From NCBI GenBank assembly GCA_030694905.1, contig JAUYTY010000084.1, forward strand, positions 1 through 36,705: DNA of 36,705 bases. Reading direction: 5' to 3'. The position numbers and the translations under genes are program-made. This DNA comes from Eubacteriales bacterium. GTDB taxonomy: Bacteria; Bacillota; Clostridia; Tissierellales; Dethiosulfatibacteraceae. Every line of letters begins with the position of its first letter. Position 1 is the first letter of the stretch. This document shows positions 17,680 to 26,464 of the stretch, in pieces. Below the pieces are notes generated by a model. The model was given only the letters and a program-made list of their open reading frames with translations. It made no database searches and was not told the DNA's origin.

Positions 17680-19080
17680 ATGAACAAGTTAAGGGTCTAT
17701 GAACAGATATTGGCTAAACTGGAAGAAGGCGTTCACGTTGTCAATAAAGAAGGGAAAACGGTCATTTACAACAAGGCTATGGCTGAGATAGAAGGCATGA
17801 AGGCAGAGGATGTTATTGAGCAGAACCTTCTACATGTTCTTCCAGCTTTGGGTTATGAGAGCACACATATGGAGGTGCTCAAGAATGGAAAGGCGATCAA
17901 ATCAAAGTACCAGGAGTACATTTCAAAGCAGGGTAAAAAGATAGTGGCTGTGAATTCAACCTACCCAATCATGGAGAAGGGAGAAATAGCAGGCAGTTTT
18001 GAGATATCCAAGGACATAACCTATATGCGCAAGATGTCGGAAAAAATGCTGGAGCTTTATTCGGAGGTCGTGGATTCAAAAAAAGGAACATTTTCATTTG
18101 CAGACATACTAGGCAATTCACAAGAAATAATTGATATCATCGAACAATGCAAGCAAGTGGCTGTGACCTCTTCAAATGTCCTAATAGTTGGCGACTCAGG
18201 CACTGGTAAGGAGATGTTCGCCCAAAGCATCCACAATGCCAGTCTTAGAAGGGACAAACCTATTGTGGCAGAAAATTGTGCGGCTATTCCGGAAAATCTA
18301 TTGGAGAGCATTTTGTTTGGAACTACCAAGGGCAGTTTCACCGGGGCTGAAAACAAAGAGGGGTTATTGAAGCAGGTTGATGGCGGGACGCTTATACTGG
18401 ATGAAATCAATTCAATGCCAATATCTTTGCAGTCTAAGATTCTTAGGGTTCTGGAAACCAAAAGATACAGACCCATTGGATCCAATATCGAAAATCAAGT
18501 CGATGTGAGAATAATAGCCATCACCAATAAAGATCCCATTGAACTGGTGAAGGAAGGAAAGTTGCGGGAAGACTTATTTTATCGTTTGAGTGTTATAAAT
18601 ATCAGAATACCGAATCTTCAGGAAAGAAAAGGAGACATAGAGTTTTTTACGGATTATTATATTAAGTATTATGAAGAGGTATTGAATAAAAAGTTAAAAG
18701 GGGTTTCCAGTGAAGTTTTGCGATTTTTCAAGAAATATGACTGGCCAGGCAACATACGGGAGCTCAAGCATATCATTGAAGGCGCCATGAGCATGATGAA
18801 GGACGGGGAGACATTGCAGCTGAAACATATGCCTTATTATATCCAAAACATACTGAATCTAAGAACCGATCATTCCAACTCTGTTTACACAGAAGATAAA
18901 ACCGAAAAAATAATCAGCAAGCAAAAAACACTTGAAGAGGTCATGGAAGAAATCGAAAAAGATATCATTGTAAAGTTGTTCCATGATAACGGCAACAACA
19001 TCAGCAGAACAGCTGAAACACTGGGAATCAAAAGGCAAGGACTGCAATACAAGCTTAAAAAATATAAGATAGGAATATGA
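17680..19080 (+). CDS. Sigma-54-dependent transcriptional activator (PAS, AAA+, Fis-type HTH)
   Basis: A 466-residue enhancer-binding protein. A PAS sensor covers about residues 5-120. The AAA+ domain has Walker A GDSGTGKE (171-178), the sigma-54 contact loop GSFTGA (218-223, a common variant of GAFTGA) and Walker B GGTLILDEIN. A Fis-type helix-turn-helix is at the end (about 439-466). The architecture is that of RocR-like regulators of arginine/ornithine use. The -24/-12 promoter of the ornithine operon lies downstream, past one reversed gene, so this is its probable activator. Its 3' end overlaps the reversed kinase gene by 26 bases. Confidence 0.92.
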   Translation: MNKLRVYEQILAKLEEGVHVVNKEGKTVIYNKAMAEIEGMKAEDVIEQNLLHVLPALGYESTHMEVLKNGKAIKSKYQEYISKQGKKIVAVNSTYPIMEKGEIAGSFEISKDITYMRKMSEKMLELYSEVVDSKKGTFSFADILGNSQEIIDIIEQCKQVAVTSSNVLIVGDSGTGKEMFAQSIHNASLRRDKPIVAENCAAIPENLLESILFGTTKGSFTGAENKEGLLKQVDGGTLILDEINSMPISLQSKILRVLETKRYRPIGSNIENQVDVRIIAITNKDPIELVKEGKLREDLFYRLSVINIRIPNLQERKGDIEFFTDYYIKYYEEVLNKKLKGVSSEVLRFFKKYDWPGNIRELKHIIEGAMSMMKDGETLQLKHMPYYIQNILNLRTDHSNSVYTEDKTEKIISKQKTLEEVMEEIEKDIIVKLFHDNGNNISRTAETLGIKRQGLQYKLKKYKIGI

Positions 19081-19402
19081 ATGCCCCTATGACTACCGAA
19101 AAAAATGACGCTACCAGCACTGCTCCAGCTGCGGCGTCTTTTGCTTTCTCAGCACTTTCATGATACTCGTCGGTAATCATATCTATAATGTTTTCGATAG
19201 CAGTGTTAACGATCTCCAGAGTCAATACCAGACATGAAATAATAATAAGCATAATCCAGTGGTTAACTGAAATGTTCAACAGTAATCCGATGACTGCTGC
19301 AAGAAGCAGCATCATCAATTGTATGCGAAAATTTCTTTGGGTTTTGTAAACGTATGAGATACCTCTTGAAGCATACTTGAAAGAACTGATTACTTTATTC
19401 AT
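19055..19402 (-). CDS. Diacylglycerol/undecaprenol kinase family protein
   Basis: A 115-residue DagK-type integral membrane kinase. The family signature is visible as LTLEIVNTAIENIIDMITDEYHESAEKAKDAAAGAVL, with hydrophobic segments on both sides. In Gram-positive bacteria this family phosphorylates undecaprenol in the lipid carrier cycle of wall synthesis. ATG 19402 is chosen because GGTGAGGTG lies just upstream; a GTG nine bases earlier falls within that ribosome site. The gene converges on the activator gene and overlaps its end. Confidence 0.9.
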   Translation of the reverse strand: MNKVISSFKYASRGISYVYKTQRNFRIQLMMLLLAAVIGLLLNISVNHWIMLIIISCLVLTLEIVNTAIENIIDMITDEYHESAEKAKDAAAGAVLVASFFSVVIGAFIFLSYIF

Positions 19403-19488
19403 TACAAACACCTCACCGTATAATCATAAATCCAATCTGGACAAGTGTCAAGAAATTAAGAAGAGCAAAAAAAGTGGCGCATTAAAAA

Positions 19489-19502
19489 GCAAAATATTTT
19501 GC
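19489..19502. promoter_or_regulatory. Palindrome GCAAAATATTTTGC, copy 2 (putative upstream activating site)
   Basis: Identical to 17607-17620; here the symmetry extends to 16 bp (19488-19503). It is centred about 112 bp before the -12 element of the sigma-54 promoter, normal spacing for an enhancer-binding protein. A partial copy, CAAAATATTG, is at 19571-19580. Confidence 0.6.
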
Positions 19503-19592
19503 TAATTAGAGCTTTGAGAAAACGATTTCAGATCATAGGGCTTAAGGACGTCTGGAATCAATGGGCTTGCCAAAATATTGAAATTGTATGTA

Positions 19593-19610
19593 TTGGCATG
19601 ATTTATGCAT
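19593..19610 (+). promoter_or_regulatory. Sigma-54 (-24/-12) promoter of the ornithine operon
   Basis: TTGGCATGATTTATGCAT. The invariant GG (19595-19596) and GC (19607-19608) are separated by 10 bp, the required spacing, and the flanks agree with consensus YTGGCACGNNNNTTGCW except at C/T and T/A positions. It lies about 50 bases before ord. No good sigma-A promoter was seen there. Confidence 0.82.
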
Positions 19611-19660
19611 AAATAGTAGGTTATAGAGATTTTATCAATTAAAAAAATTTGGAGGATAAC

Positions 19661-20701
19661 ATGAAAGAGAATGTAAAAGTGATTATTTGGGGATTAGGCG
19701 CTATGGGATCAGGTATTGCTGATATGCTTTTAAGCAAAAAAGGCGTAGAAATTGTTGGTGTTGTCGGTAGAGGCAATAAAATTGGAACCAGCATGTTCGA
19801 CTATATAAATACTGAAAAGGGAGACAGAAAAGACGTTTTGTTAGGTTCTTTTGAGGACGTCATCACCGAAAAAGCCGCGGATGTGGCTGTTTTGTGCACA
19901 GATTCTTTCACTAAAGAAGCCTTTGACAAAATCAAGTTCTGTCTAGAGAAAAAAATCAATGTCATATCAAGCGCAGAGGAAATGGCTTACCCAAGGGCAC
20001 AGGAACCGGAGCTTGCGGATAAGATTGACCAGATAGCAAAAGAAAATGGTGTATCGGTTTTAGGAACCGGAATCAATCCAGGTCTCATAATGGATCTGTT
20101 GGCAGTCTGTCTAACGGGTTGCATGACAGATGTCCAATCCATTGAGTGCAAGAGAGTTAACAGCTTGTCCCCATTCGGACCAAAAGTTATGGAAGAGCAA
20201 GGCGTCGGTATCACAAAAGAAGAATTTTTAGCCGGTGTTAAGAATGATACTTTGTCGGGACACGTAGGGTTTCCTGAATCTGTTCATATGATAGCCGATG
20301 CAATCGGTTGGAAAGTTGATAAATTTGAACAGCAGATGGATCCAATCATGACAACAGTCGATAGAAAATCAAAGTACGGATTTGCTAAAGCTGGTAATGT
20401 GACAGGCGTCAATATGAGAGGACAGGGCTATGTCAATGGCGAAATGAAGATAGACATGAAGCATCCTCAACAGATAGAGCCTGAGATGGAAGGCACCCAA
20501 ACCGGTGACTATATCACTATCAAAGGAACCCCTGAAGTGAACATGTCGATAAAACCAGAGGTGGATGGTGGTCTGGGAACAATTGCAATGTGTGTAAACA
20601 TGATACCGCATATCATCAATGCAGCACCAGGACTGAAGACAATGATAGACCTACCTGTACCAAGAGCTATCATGGGAGATTTCAGGGATTTTGTCCGATG
20701 A
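19661..20701 (+). CDS. ord: 2,4-diaminopentanoate dehydrogenase
   Basis: A 346-residue NAD(P)-dependent enzyme that oxidatively deaminates 2,4-diaminopentanoate to 2-amino-4-ketopentanoate. The N-terminal Rossmann motif is VIIWGLGAMGSGIADML (residues 7-23), and TGINPGLIMDLLAVCLTG and KRVNSLSPFGPKVMEEQGVG fit the dihydrodipicolinate reductase-like family to which Ord belongs. ATG 19661 follows GGAGG; an in-frame TTG 12 bases earlier falls on the ribosome site. First gene of the operon. Its TGA begins the repeated element at 20699. Confidence 0.93.
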   Translation: MKENVKVIIWGLGAMGSGIADMLLSKKGVEIVGVVGRGNKIGTSMFDYINTEKGDRKDVLLGSFEDVITEKAADVAVLCTDSFTKEAFDKIKFCLEKKINVISSAEEMAYPRAQEPELADKIDQIAKENGVSVLGTGINPGLIMDLLAVCLTGCMTDVQSIECKRVNSLSPFGPKVMEEQGVGITKEEFLAGVKNDTLSGHVGFPESVHMIADAIGWKVDKFEQQMDPIMTTVDRKSKYGFAKAGNVTGVNMRGQGYVNGEMKIDMKHPQQIEPEMEGTQTGDYITIKGTPEVNMSIKPEVDGGLGTIAMCVNMIPHIINAAPGLKTMIDLPVPRAIMGDFRDFVR

Positions 20702-20750
20702 CCAACAGTGCTAGATAAGCACTGTAGAGTCCCTAGAACCCTGTTGGTCA
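20699..20750 (+). repeat. Structured intergenic element, copy 1 (ord-ortA gap)
   Basis: TGACCAACAG (20699-20708, beginning with the ord stop codon) pairs perfectly with CTGTTGGTCA (20741-20750). The alternative hairpin ACAGTGC/GCACTGT uses part of the same left arm. The block ATAAGCACTGTAGAGTCCCT (20715-20734) and AGAACCCTGTTG (20735-20746) recur at 27569-27588 and 27604-27615. No T tract follows, so it is not an ordinary terminator. Confidence 0.65.
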
Positions 20751-20771
20751 ACAAATAAGAAGGAGGCAATG

Positions 20772-21089
20772 ATGAAAGCGAAAAAAGGAGATTGGGTCAG
20801 AATCTACGATATTCTTCTGACACCCGATCAACGAGCGCCACAAGTTCCGGAAGACACCAGTAAAGTGCCGATGGAATTGTGGGATAAAGGCTTTTTAATG
20901 AATGATACAGCTGAAATAGGTGAAGAGGTTGCTGTTGAAACCTACATCGGCAGGGAAATAACCGGGAAGTTGATAGAAATCAATCCATCTTACGGTCATG
21001 ACTACGGCAAATGTGTGCCGGAACTATTGTATATCGGCCGACAAGTAAAAGGATTATTGAAAGAAGGTGAATCTGATGACCAGAGATAA
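20772..21089 (+). CDS. ortA: 2-amino-4-ketopentanoate thiolase, alpha subunit
   Basis: A 105-residue subunit of the OrtAB thiolase, which uses CoA to split 2-amino-4-ketopentanoate into acetyl-CoA and D-alanine. It begins MKAKKGDWVRIYDILLTPDQRAPQVPEDTS, typical of OrtA. Two ATGs adjoin (20769 and 20772); the second has better spacing from AGGAGG at 20761. The end overlaps ortB by 14 bases. Confidence 0.92.
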   Translation: MKAKKGDWVRIYDILLTPDQRAPQVPEDTSKVPMELWDKGFLMNDTAEIGEEVAVETYIGREITGKLIEINPSYGHDYGKCVPELLYIGRQVKGLLKEGESDDQR

Positions 21090-22482
21090 CAGTTATAATG
21101 CGGTTATGGCTAGAAAATCAGAGATCATGAAAGCATCAGTGGGCATTGATTATCAGGACTTTGAATCCGGTGGCATAGCATTTGATTATGAAAGAATGAT
21201 GCGGGAAACAGGCTATTCCTTGGAAGAGATGATCAGAATCCAGAGCGAAGCCGGTGTGGGAAACACACCCTTGCTGGAGCTTAAAAACATAACTGCTTTG
21301 GCTCGAAAAATTGCAGGACCGGGCAAGGGTGCCAGGATCTTTCTTAAAGACGAGGCATCAAATCCATCAGGCAGCTTTAAAGCCAGAAGAGCGGCTATCA
21401 GTGTTTACCATGCAAAAAAACTGGGATACAAAGGCGTCATAGCAGCCACAAGCGGCAATTATGGCGCAGCGGTAGCCAGCCAGGCATGCATTAGAGGATT
21501 GAACTGCATCATCGTTCAGGAATGCTATGATTCCAAAGGCAAAGGGCAGCCTGAGATAGTGGAGAAGGCCAGAAAGTGTGAGGCTTATGGCGCTGAAGTT
21601 GTTCAGTTATCTGTAGGGCCTGAGCTTTTCTATTATTTTCTGATGCTTCTGGAAGATACCGGCTACTTCAATGCTTCACTCTACACGCCATTTGGCATAG
21701 CTGGGGTGGAAACCCTGGGTTATGAATTGGCGGAACAGATGATGAAAAAAGAAGGAAGATTACCTGACGCTGTCATAGCAACAAATGCAGGTGGCGGCAA
21801 TCTGACAGGGACAGCCAGGGGATTGATCAAATACGGAGCTCAAAATGTGCAAATAATCGCTGCCAGTGTCAATCTTAAAGGTCTGCACATGGCAAGTGAC
21901 GGGCAGTTCAACAGAAAATCATTCACCACAGGACATACAGGTTTTGGCATGCCATTCACAACATGGCCGGATCGGTCTGATGTACCAAGATCTGCTGGAC
22001 GGCCTCTGAGATACATGGACAGATATGTCACTGTCAACCAAGGCGAGGTCTTTTACACCACAGAGATGTTGGCGCAACTGGAGGGACTGGAGCGGGGACC
22101 GGCTGGAAACACGTCGCTGGCCGCAGCTTTCTCTATTGCCCAGGAAATGGATAGAGACCAGATTTTGGTGGTTCAGGAAACAGAGTACACGGGGGCGGGC
22201 AAACACATACAACCACAGCTGACATTTGCCAGGGAAAACGGCGTAGACATATTGGTGGGCAATCCAAAAGAAGAGATACCGGGCACCAATATCATTCTGC
22301 CCCATCATCCGGGATTGATCAAAGCCGTTGATTTGGATATGCTGACCTTAAGGGAATCATATGTGAGAAATTGTATCGAGAACACAGGCATCAAGCATCC
22401 GACAGATGACGATGTGGCCTTTATGGCGGCAGATTCCAAAACCAGTATTGAGTTTGTCAAATCTTTAATTGAGAGGATATAG
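21076..22482 (+). CDS. ortB: 2-amino-4-ketopentanoate thiolase, beta subunit (PLP)
   Basis: A 468-residue fold-type II PLP protein related to threonine synthase. The cofactor lysine is expected at K102 in NPSGSFKARRAA, and ATSGNYGAAVAS and TNAGGGNLTGTARG are the phosphate-binding loops. ATG 21076 is chosen over GTG 21067 because GAAGGTG then has normal spacing. It works with OrtA, whose gene it overlaps. It appears somewhat richer in G and C than the flanking arg and atp genes. Confidence 0.94.
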   Translation: MTRDNSYNAVMARKSEIMKASVGIDYQDFESGGIAFDYERMMRETGYSLEEMIRIQSEAGVGNTPLLELKNITALARKIAGPGKGARIFLKDEASNPSGSFKARRAAISVYHAKKLGYKGVIAATSGNYGAAVASQACIRGLNCIIVQECYDSKGKGQPEIVEKARKCEAYGAEVVQLSVGPELFYYFLMLLEDTGYFNASLYTPFGIAGVETLGYELAEQMMKKEGRLPDAVIATNAGGGNLTGTARGLIKYGAQNVQIIAASVNLKGLHMASDGQFNRKSFTTGHTGFGMPFTTWPDRSDVPRSAGRPLRYMDRYVTVNQGEVFYTTEMLAQLEGLERGPAGNTSLAAAFSIAQEMDRDQILVVQETEYTGAGKHIQPQLTFARENGVDILVGNPKEEIPGTNIILPHHPGLIKAVDLDMLTLRESYVRNCIENTGIKHPTDDDVAFMAADSKTSIEFVKSLIERI

Positions 22483-22487
22483 ATAAA

Positions 22488-22865
22488 ATGAAAGGTTATT
22501 TGAAACGAGAAGATGATTTTGAAATCAGAAGACAGCATCTGGCAGATTTGTCGAATGAAGAATTGAAACAGAAATTTTGGGAGCTTGCAGAAAAGACAGT
22601 AGACCCGCTTTTAGAAATGGCAAGAACGCACACAAGTCCTTCAATTGAAAGATCTGTGCTGCTAAGGATGGGATTTTCCAGCATTGAAGCGAAACCACTG
22701 GTCGATGGGGCTATCGATAGAGGATTGATAGGAAAAGGCGTTGGACACATTGTTTACAGAATATCAAAAGAAAAAAACATCCCTATCAGAGAAGCAGGTC
22801 TTCAGATGATTGAAGGAATGCATTGGGATGATGCCCTGTCAATTTTCAAAGGAGGCCAAAAATAA
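22488..22865 (+). CDS. oraS: D-ornithine 4,5-aminomutase, small subunit
   Basis: A 125-residue partner of OraE. The mutase moves the terminal amino group of D-ornithine to C4, giving 2,4-diaminopentanoate. The sequence (DDFEIRRQHLADLSNEELKQKFWELAEKTVDPLLEMARTHTSPSIERSVLLRMGFSS) is that of OraS, and it occurs only with OraE. The stop overlaps the oraE start (TAATG). Confidence 0.94.
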   Translation: MKGYLKREDDFEIRRQHLADLSNEELKQKFWELAEKTVDPLLEMARTHTSPSIERSVLLRMGFSSIEAKPLVDGAIDRGLIGKGVGHIVYRISKEKNIPIREAGLQMIEGMHWDDALSIFKGGQK

Positions 22866-25075
22866 TGAAACATTACAATCCGAATGACAAGTTGGATCTA
22901 CATGATATTCTAAATGATCTGGAGAATTACAGACCTAAGAGAAAAGGATGGACCTGGCGAAAAAAGGTTGACAATTTGGTGATGGGAGGACACGAGTATT
23001 CTGATTGCTCTGAACCCTTAAAGAACTCCATAGGCATACCTGCCGCTGTACAATACTTTGACAATCTGAATCCTCAACCCCAGGAGACAATAACAACTGA
23101 AATAGCATCGGGCAGATTTGAAGATGATATACGCAGGATGAGAATGGCAGCATGGCACGGCGCCGATCATATCATGGTTATCAGAACTGCCGGCCAATCA
23201 CATTATGATGGGCTGATTGAAGGATCACCCCAAGGAATAGGCGGCATACCGATATCCAGAAAACAGGTAAGAGCACAAAGAAAGGCTCTGGATTTCATTG
23301 AAGATGAGGTTGGAAGACCTATCAACTACCATTCATATGTGTCAGGCGTAGCGGGACCGGAAATAGCAGTCATGTTTGCGGAAGAGGGCGTCAATGGCGC
23401 GCATCAGGACCCTCAATACAACGTTTTATACAGGAATATAAACATGGTCAGATCTTTCGTGGATGCGGCGGAATCGAAGAAAGTCATGGCGCATGTCGAC
23501 ATGGCTCAAATAGACGGCGCACACAATGCTAACGCCACTGCAAGAGACGCATGGAAAGTAATGCCTGAACTGATGGTCCAGCACGCAATCAATTCCATTT
23601 ATTCCTTTAAGGCTGGCATGAAAAAGGAAAACATTGCGTTGTCGACAGTACCACCTTCTGCAGCACCTGTCCCTTGCACAAAATATGATTTGCCTTATGC
23701 AGTTGCTCTGCGTGATTTATTTACTGAGTATAAGATGAGAGCACAACAAAACACAAAATATATCACATCTTCATCAAGAGAAGCGACGGTAACACATGTG
23801 ATGAATATGCTGATATCAAAATTGACAAGGGCTGATATACAGTCAACTATCACACCGGATGAAGGCAGAAATGTGCCTTGGCACATGTACAACATTGAAG
23901 CATGCGATACAGCAAGCCAAACGCTAGTGGGTCTTGACGGATTGCTGGATATGATCGAGATAAAGACTGAGGGATTTTTGCCTGAGAAAGTAAGGGAACT
24001 AAAAGAAAGATCGGTACTTTACTTCGAGGAGCTTCTGGAGGTCGGGGGTTATTTTGAAGCCGTGGAAAAAGGTTTTTTTGTTGACTCGGGCATGTATCCC
24101 GAAAGAAACGGTGACGGAATTGGCAGGAAAATTCACGACGGGATCGGTGCAAACACAGTTTATAAGAGAGATGATGACTATTTTGCACCGGTAACAGCAC
24201 ACTTTGGCTACAACAATGTCGCTCAATATGATGAAAATGCCATAGATAATCCAGCTTCACTGATAGGTGGATGTACATTGGAAGATCCGGATAAGATTAT
24301 TTTTATTGATGAGTTGGACGAAAATGATAATGTGAACGTCAGAATGGCAGAATCAGAAAAGTACAGAAACACCAATATGATTAAACCTGAAATGGAATGG
24401 TTGGCTGATGGAACAGTAGTTGTAGAGATTTGTCTTCCTACCTCAAAAAGAATCGCAGAATTTGCGGCTGTTGAATTTGCAAAAAAGATGAACCTGAGAG
24501 ATCCTGAGGCAATTCATGTGGAAGTTTTACACCCGTCCGAAGGTGTAAGGGTGCAGGTCAAAGGCAAGCTTGATTTTGATTTGGATATGTCAACGCTGGA
24601 AATACCTGATGAGCCTGAAATACTCAGCTTCGATGAGCTGTGGGATGAAATTGAGAAAAATCCTATGAAGGTTGTGGCTGCAACAGTAGGCCAGGACGAG
24701 CATTCTGTGGGATTGCGGGAAGTAATTGACATCAAGCACGGCGGTATAGAAAAATTCGGAATAGAGGTTGAGTATCTGGGTACGTCATGTCCATTGGAAA
24801 AACTGGTGGATGCGGCGATAGAACTAAATGCGGATGCTATCATGGCTTCAACCATTATCAGCCATGACGATATCCATTACAAAAACATGAAAAGAATTCA
24901 CGAGCTTTGCGTAGAAAAGGGCATCAGAGACAAAGTCATCATTATCACCGGAGGGACACAAGTCACACCGGAAATAGCGGTACAGAGCGGTGTGGATGCT
25001 GGATTCGGAAAAGGTTCTAAAGGTATTCACGTTGCAACATTTCTTGTTAAGAAGAGGAAGGAAATGCAGAAATGA
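22865..25075 (+). CDS. oraE: D-ornithine 4,5-aminomutase, large subunit (B12 and PLP)
   Basis: The 736-residue catalytic subunit has a TIM-barrel part followed by a C-terminal B12-binding Rossmann domain. The DXHXXG motif is D611-E-H613-S-V-G616, so His613 should be the lower cobalt ligand. K624, eleven residues later (IDIKHGG), corresponds to the PLP lysine known in Clostridium sticklandii OraE, where the same spacing is found. Start and stop overlap the neighbouring genes by 1 and 4 bases. Confidence 0.96.
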   Translation: MKHYNPNDKLDLHDILNDLENYRPKRKGWTWRKKVDNLVMGGHEYSDCSEPLKNSIGIPAAVQYFDNLNPQPQETITTEIASGRFEDDIRRMRMAAWHGADHIMVIRTAGQSHYDGLIEGSPQGIGGIPISRKQVRAQRKALDFIEDEVGRPINYHSYVSGVAGPEIAVMFAEEGVNGAHQDPQYNVLYRNINMVRSFVDAAESKKVMAHVDMAQIDGAHNANATARDAWKVMPELMVQHAINSIYSFKAGMKKENIALSTVPPSAAPVPCTKYDLPYAVALRDLFTEYKMRAQQNTKYITSSSREATVTHVMNMLISKLTRADIQSTITPDEGRNVPWHMYNIEACDTASQTLVGLDGLLDMIEIKTEGFLPEKVRELKERSVLYFEELLEVGGYFEAVEKGFFVDSGMYPERNGDGIGRKIHDGIGANTVYKRDDDYFAPVTAHFGYNNVAQYDENAIDNPASLIGGCTLEDPDKIIFIDELDENDNVNVRMAESEKYRNTNMIKPEMEWLADGTVVVEICLPTSKRIAEFAAVEFAKKMNLRDPEAIHVEVLHPSEGVRVQVKGKLDFDLDMSTLEIPDEPEILSFDELWDEIEKNPMKVVAATVGQDEHSVGLREVIDIKHGGIEKFGIEVEYLGTSCPLEKLVDAAIELNADAIMASTIISHDDIHYKNMKRIHELCVEKGIRDKVIIITGGTQVTPEIAVQSGVDAGFGKGSKGIHVATFLVKKRKEMQK

Positions 25076-26451
25076 GAATTGACATACTGGTAGCGGAAAT
25101 CGGAAGCACAACTACTGTTATCAACGCTTTTAATGGAATAGACAGCCCTGACCCATGTTTCATGGGGCAGGGCCAAGCGCCTACCAGTGTTTTAGAGGGA
25201 GACGTTATCATTGGACTCAATAATGCACTTGAGGACCTGAAATCAAAGCTAAACACCTCTGATATCTCGTATAATCGGTTTTTGGCCACCAGTTCAGCTG
25301 CTGGTGGACTGAAAATGACTGTACATGGCCTGGTATATGACATGACTGCAAGAGCAGCCAAAGAAGCCGCCTTAGGTGCTGGTGCCAATATACACATGGT
25401 AACTGCGGGCAGATTAAGAAGGACTGATGTCAATAAAATTAAGTCAATAAATCCCAATATTATTCTAATAGCTGGCGGTGTAGATTATGGAGAAAGAGAT
25501 ACAGCTATATATAATGCAGAAATCATAGCGGGGCTAGGACTTGACATACCTGTTATCTATGCCGGAAACATTGAAAACCAAGACGAAATAAAAGAGATTT
25601 TTGAAGGTAAAAAGATCGAACTGCATATTGTGGAGAATGTATATCCCAAAATAGATCAACTAAACATAGAACCGACCAGAAATGTCATCCAGGACGTCTT
25701 TGAGAAGCATATCATACATGCTCCAGGAATGGAACACGTGAGAGATATGGTGAACGGTAGCATAGTGCCAACGCCGGGTGCCGTGATGATTGCCTGTCAG
25801 TTGCTATATGACAGAATTGGAGATACGGTGACTTTTGACGTGGGAGGCGCAACAACCGATGTCCATTCAGTTACAGAAGGGTCTGAAGAAATTGAGAGAA
25901 TTCTGATCAGCCCTGAACCAAAAGCGAAAAGAACTGTTGAAGGTGATTTGGGTGTATATATCAACATGAAGAACATTGTTGGATTGATTGGCATTGAAGA
26001 GATTGCAAAGAAGCTAAAGATAACCGTTGAAGCAGTTTATAGTTTGATACAGGATCATCCTCCGATTCCAACAAGTGATTTACAGATCAGGTTTGTTGAA
26101 TTATTGACTGAAAAGGCCGTTTATTTATCACTTCAGAGACATGCAGGTAGATTCAGGGACTTGTATTCAACAGCTGGGAAGAAAAAGGTTGCTGAGGGAA
26201 AAGACCTGACAAAGATCAAGTATATAGTCGGAACAGGTGGTGCGCTGACAAGACTGCCAGGCCGGACAGATATCATAAAAAAAGTCATTGCAAATGTTAA
26301 AGGCAGCGAAATGTTTCCAACTGCAGAGGCTGAGATACTGATTGATAATGACTATATTATGGCATCCTTAGGTGTTATGTCAAAAGAGTACCCTGAGGTT
26401 GCATTCAAGCTACTGGCCAAATCATTGGAAATTAATCCAAAAATACTTTAA
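25072..26451 (+). CDS. GlmL/MutL-like ATPase of the ornithine cluster
   Basis: A 459-residue protein with an actin/Hsp70-like ATPase fold. The phosphate-1 loop is VAEIGSTTTVINAF at the N-terminus, and the phosphate-2 loop is VTFDVGGATTDVHS at about residues 256-269. It matches the GlmL family found beside B12 mutases and reported as an unassigned gene of ornithine clusters in C. sticklandii. A role in reactivating OraSE, by exchanging damaged cobalamin, is inferred from context and fold. It overlaps oraE by four bases (ATGA). Confidence 0.87.
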   Translation: MRIDILVAEIGSTTTVINAFNGIDSPDPCFMGQGQAPTSVLEGDVIIGLNNALEDLKSKLNTSDISYNRFLATSSAAGGLKMTVHGLVYDMTARAAKEAALGAGANIHMVTAGRLRRTDVNKIKSINPNIILIAGGVDYGERDTAIYNAEIIAGLGLDIPVIYAGNIENQDEIKEIFEGKKIELHIVENVYPKIDQLNIEPTRNVIQDVFEKHIIHAPGMEHVRDMVNGSIVPTPGAVMIACQLLYDRIGDTVTFDVGGATTDVHSVTEGSEEIERILISPEPKAKRTVEGDLGVYINMKNIVGLIGIEEIAKKLKITVEAVYSLIQDHPPIPTSDLQIRFVELLTEKAVYLSLQRHAGRFRDLYSTAGKKKVAEGKDLTKIKYIVGTGGALTRLPGRTDIIKKVIANVKGSEMFPTAEAEILIDNDYIMASLGVMSKEYPEVAFKLLAKSLEINPKIL

Positions 26452-26464
26452 AAGCGAGAAGTCC

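Noticed and set aside
20699-20750. A Rho-independent terminator after ord
   Set aside because: The hairpin is good but no T tract follows, and the downstream genes complete the same pathway and lack a promoter.
26372-26464. A longer N-terminus for ornithine racemase overlapping the GlmL-like gene
   Set aside because: The extra residues are an out-of-frame reading of the upstream gene; racemases of this family begin at MYPRIMIDLKKIEEN.
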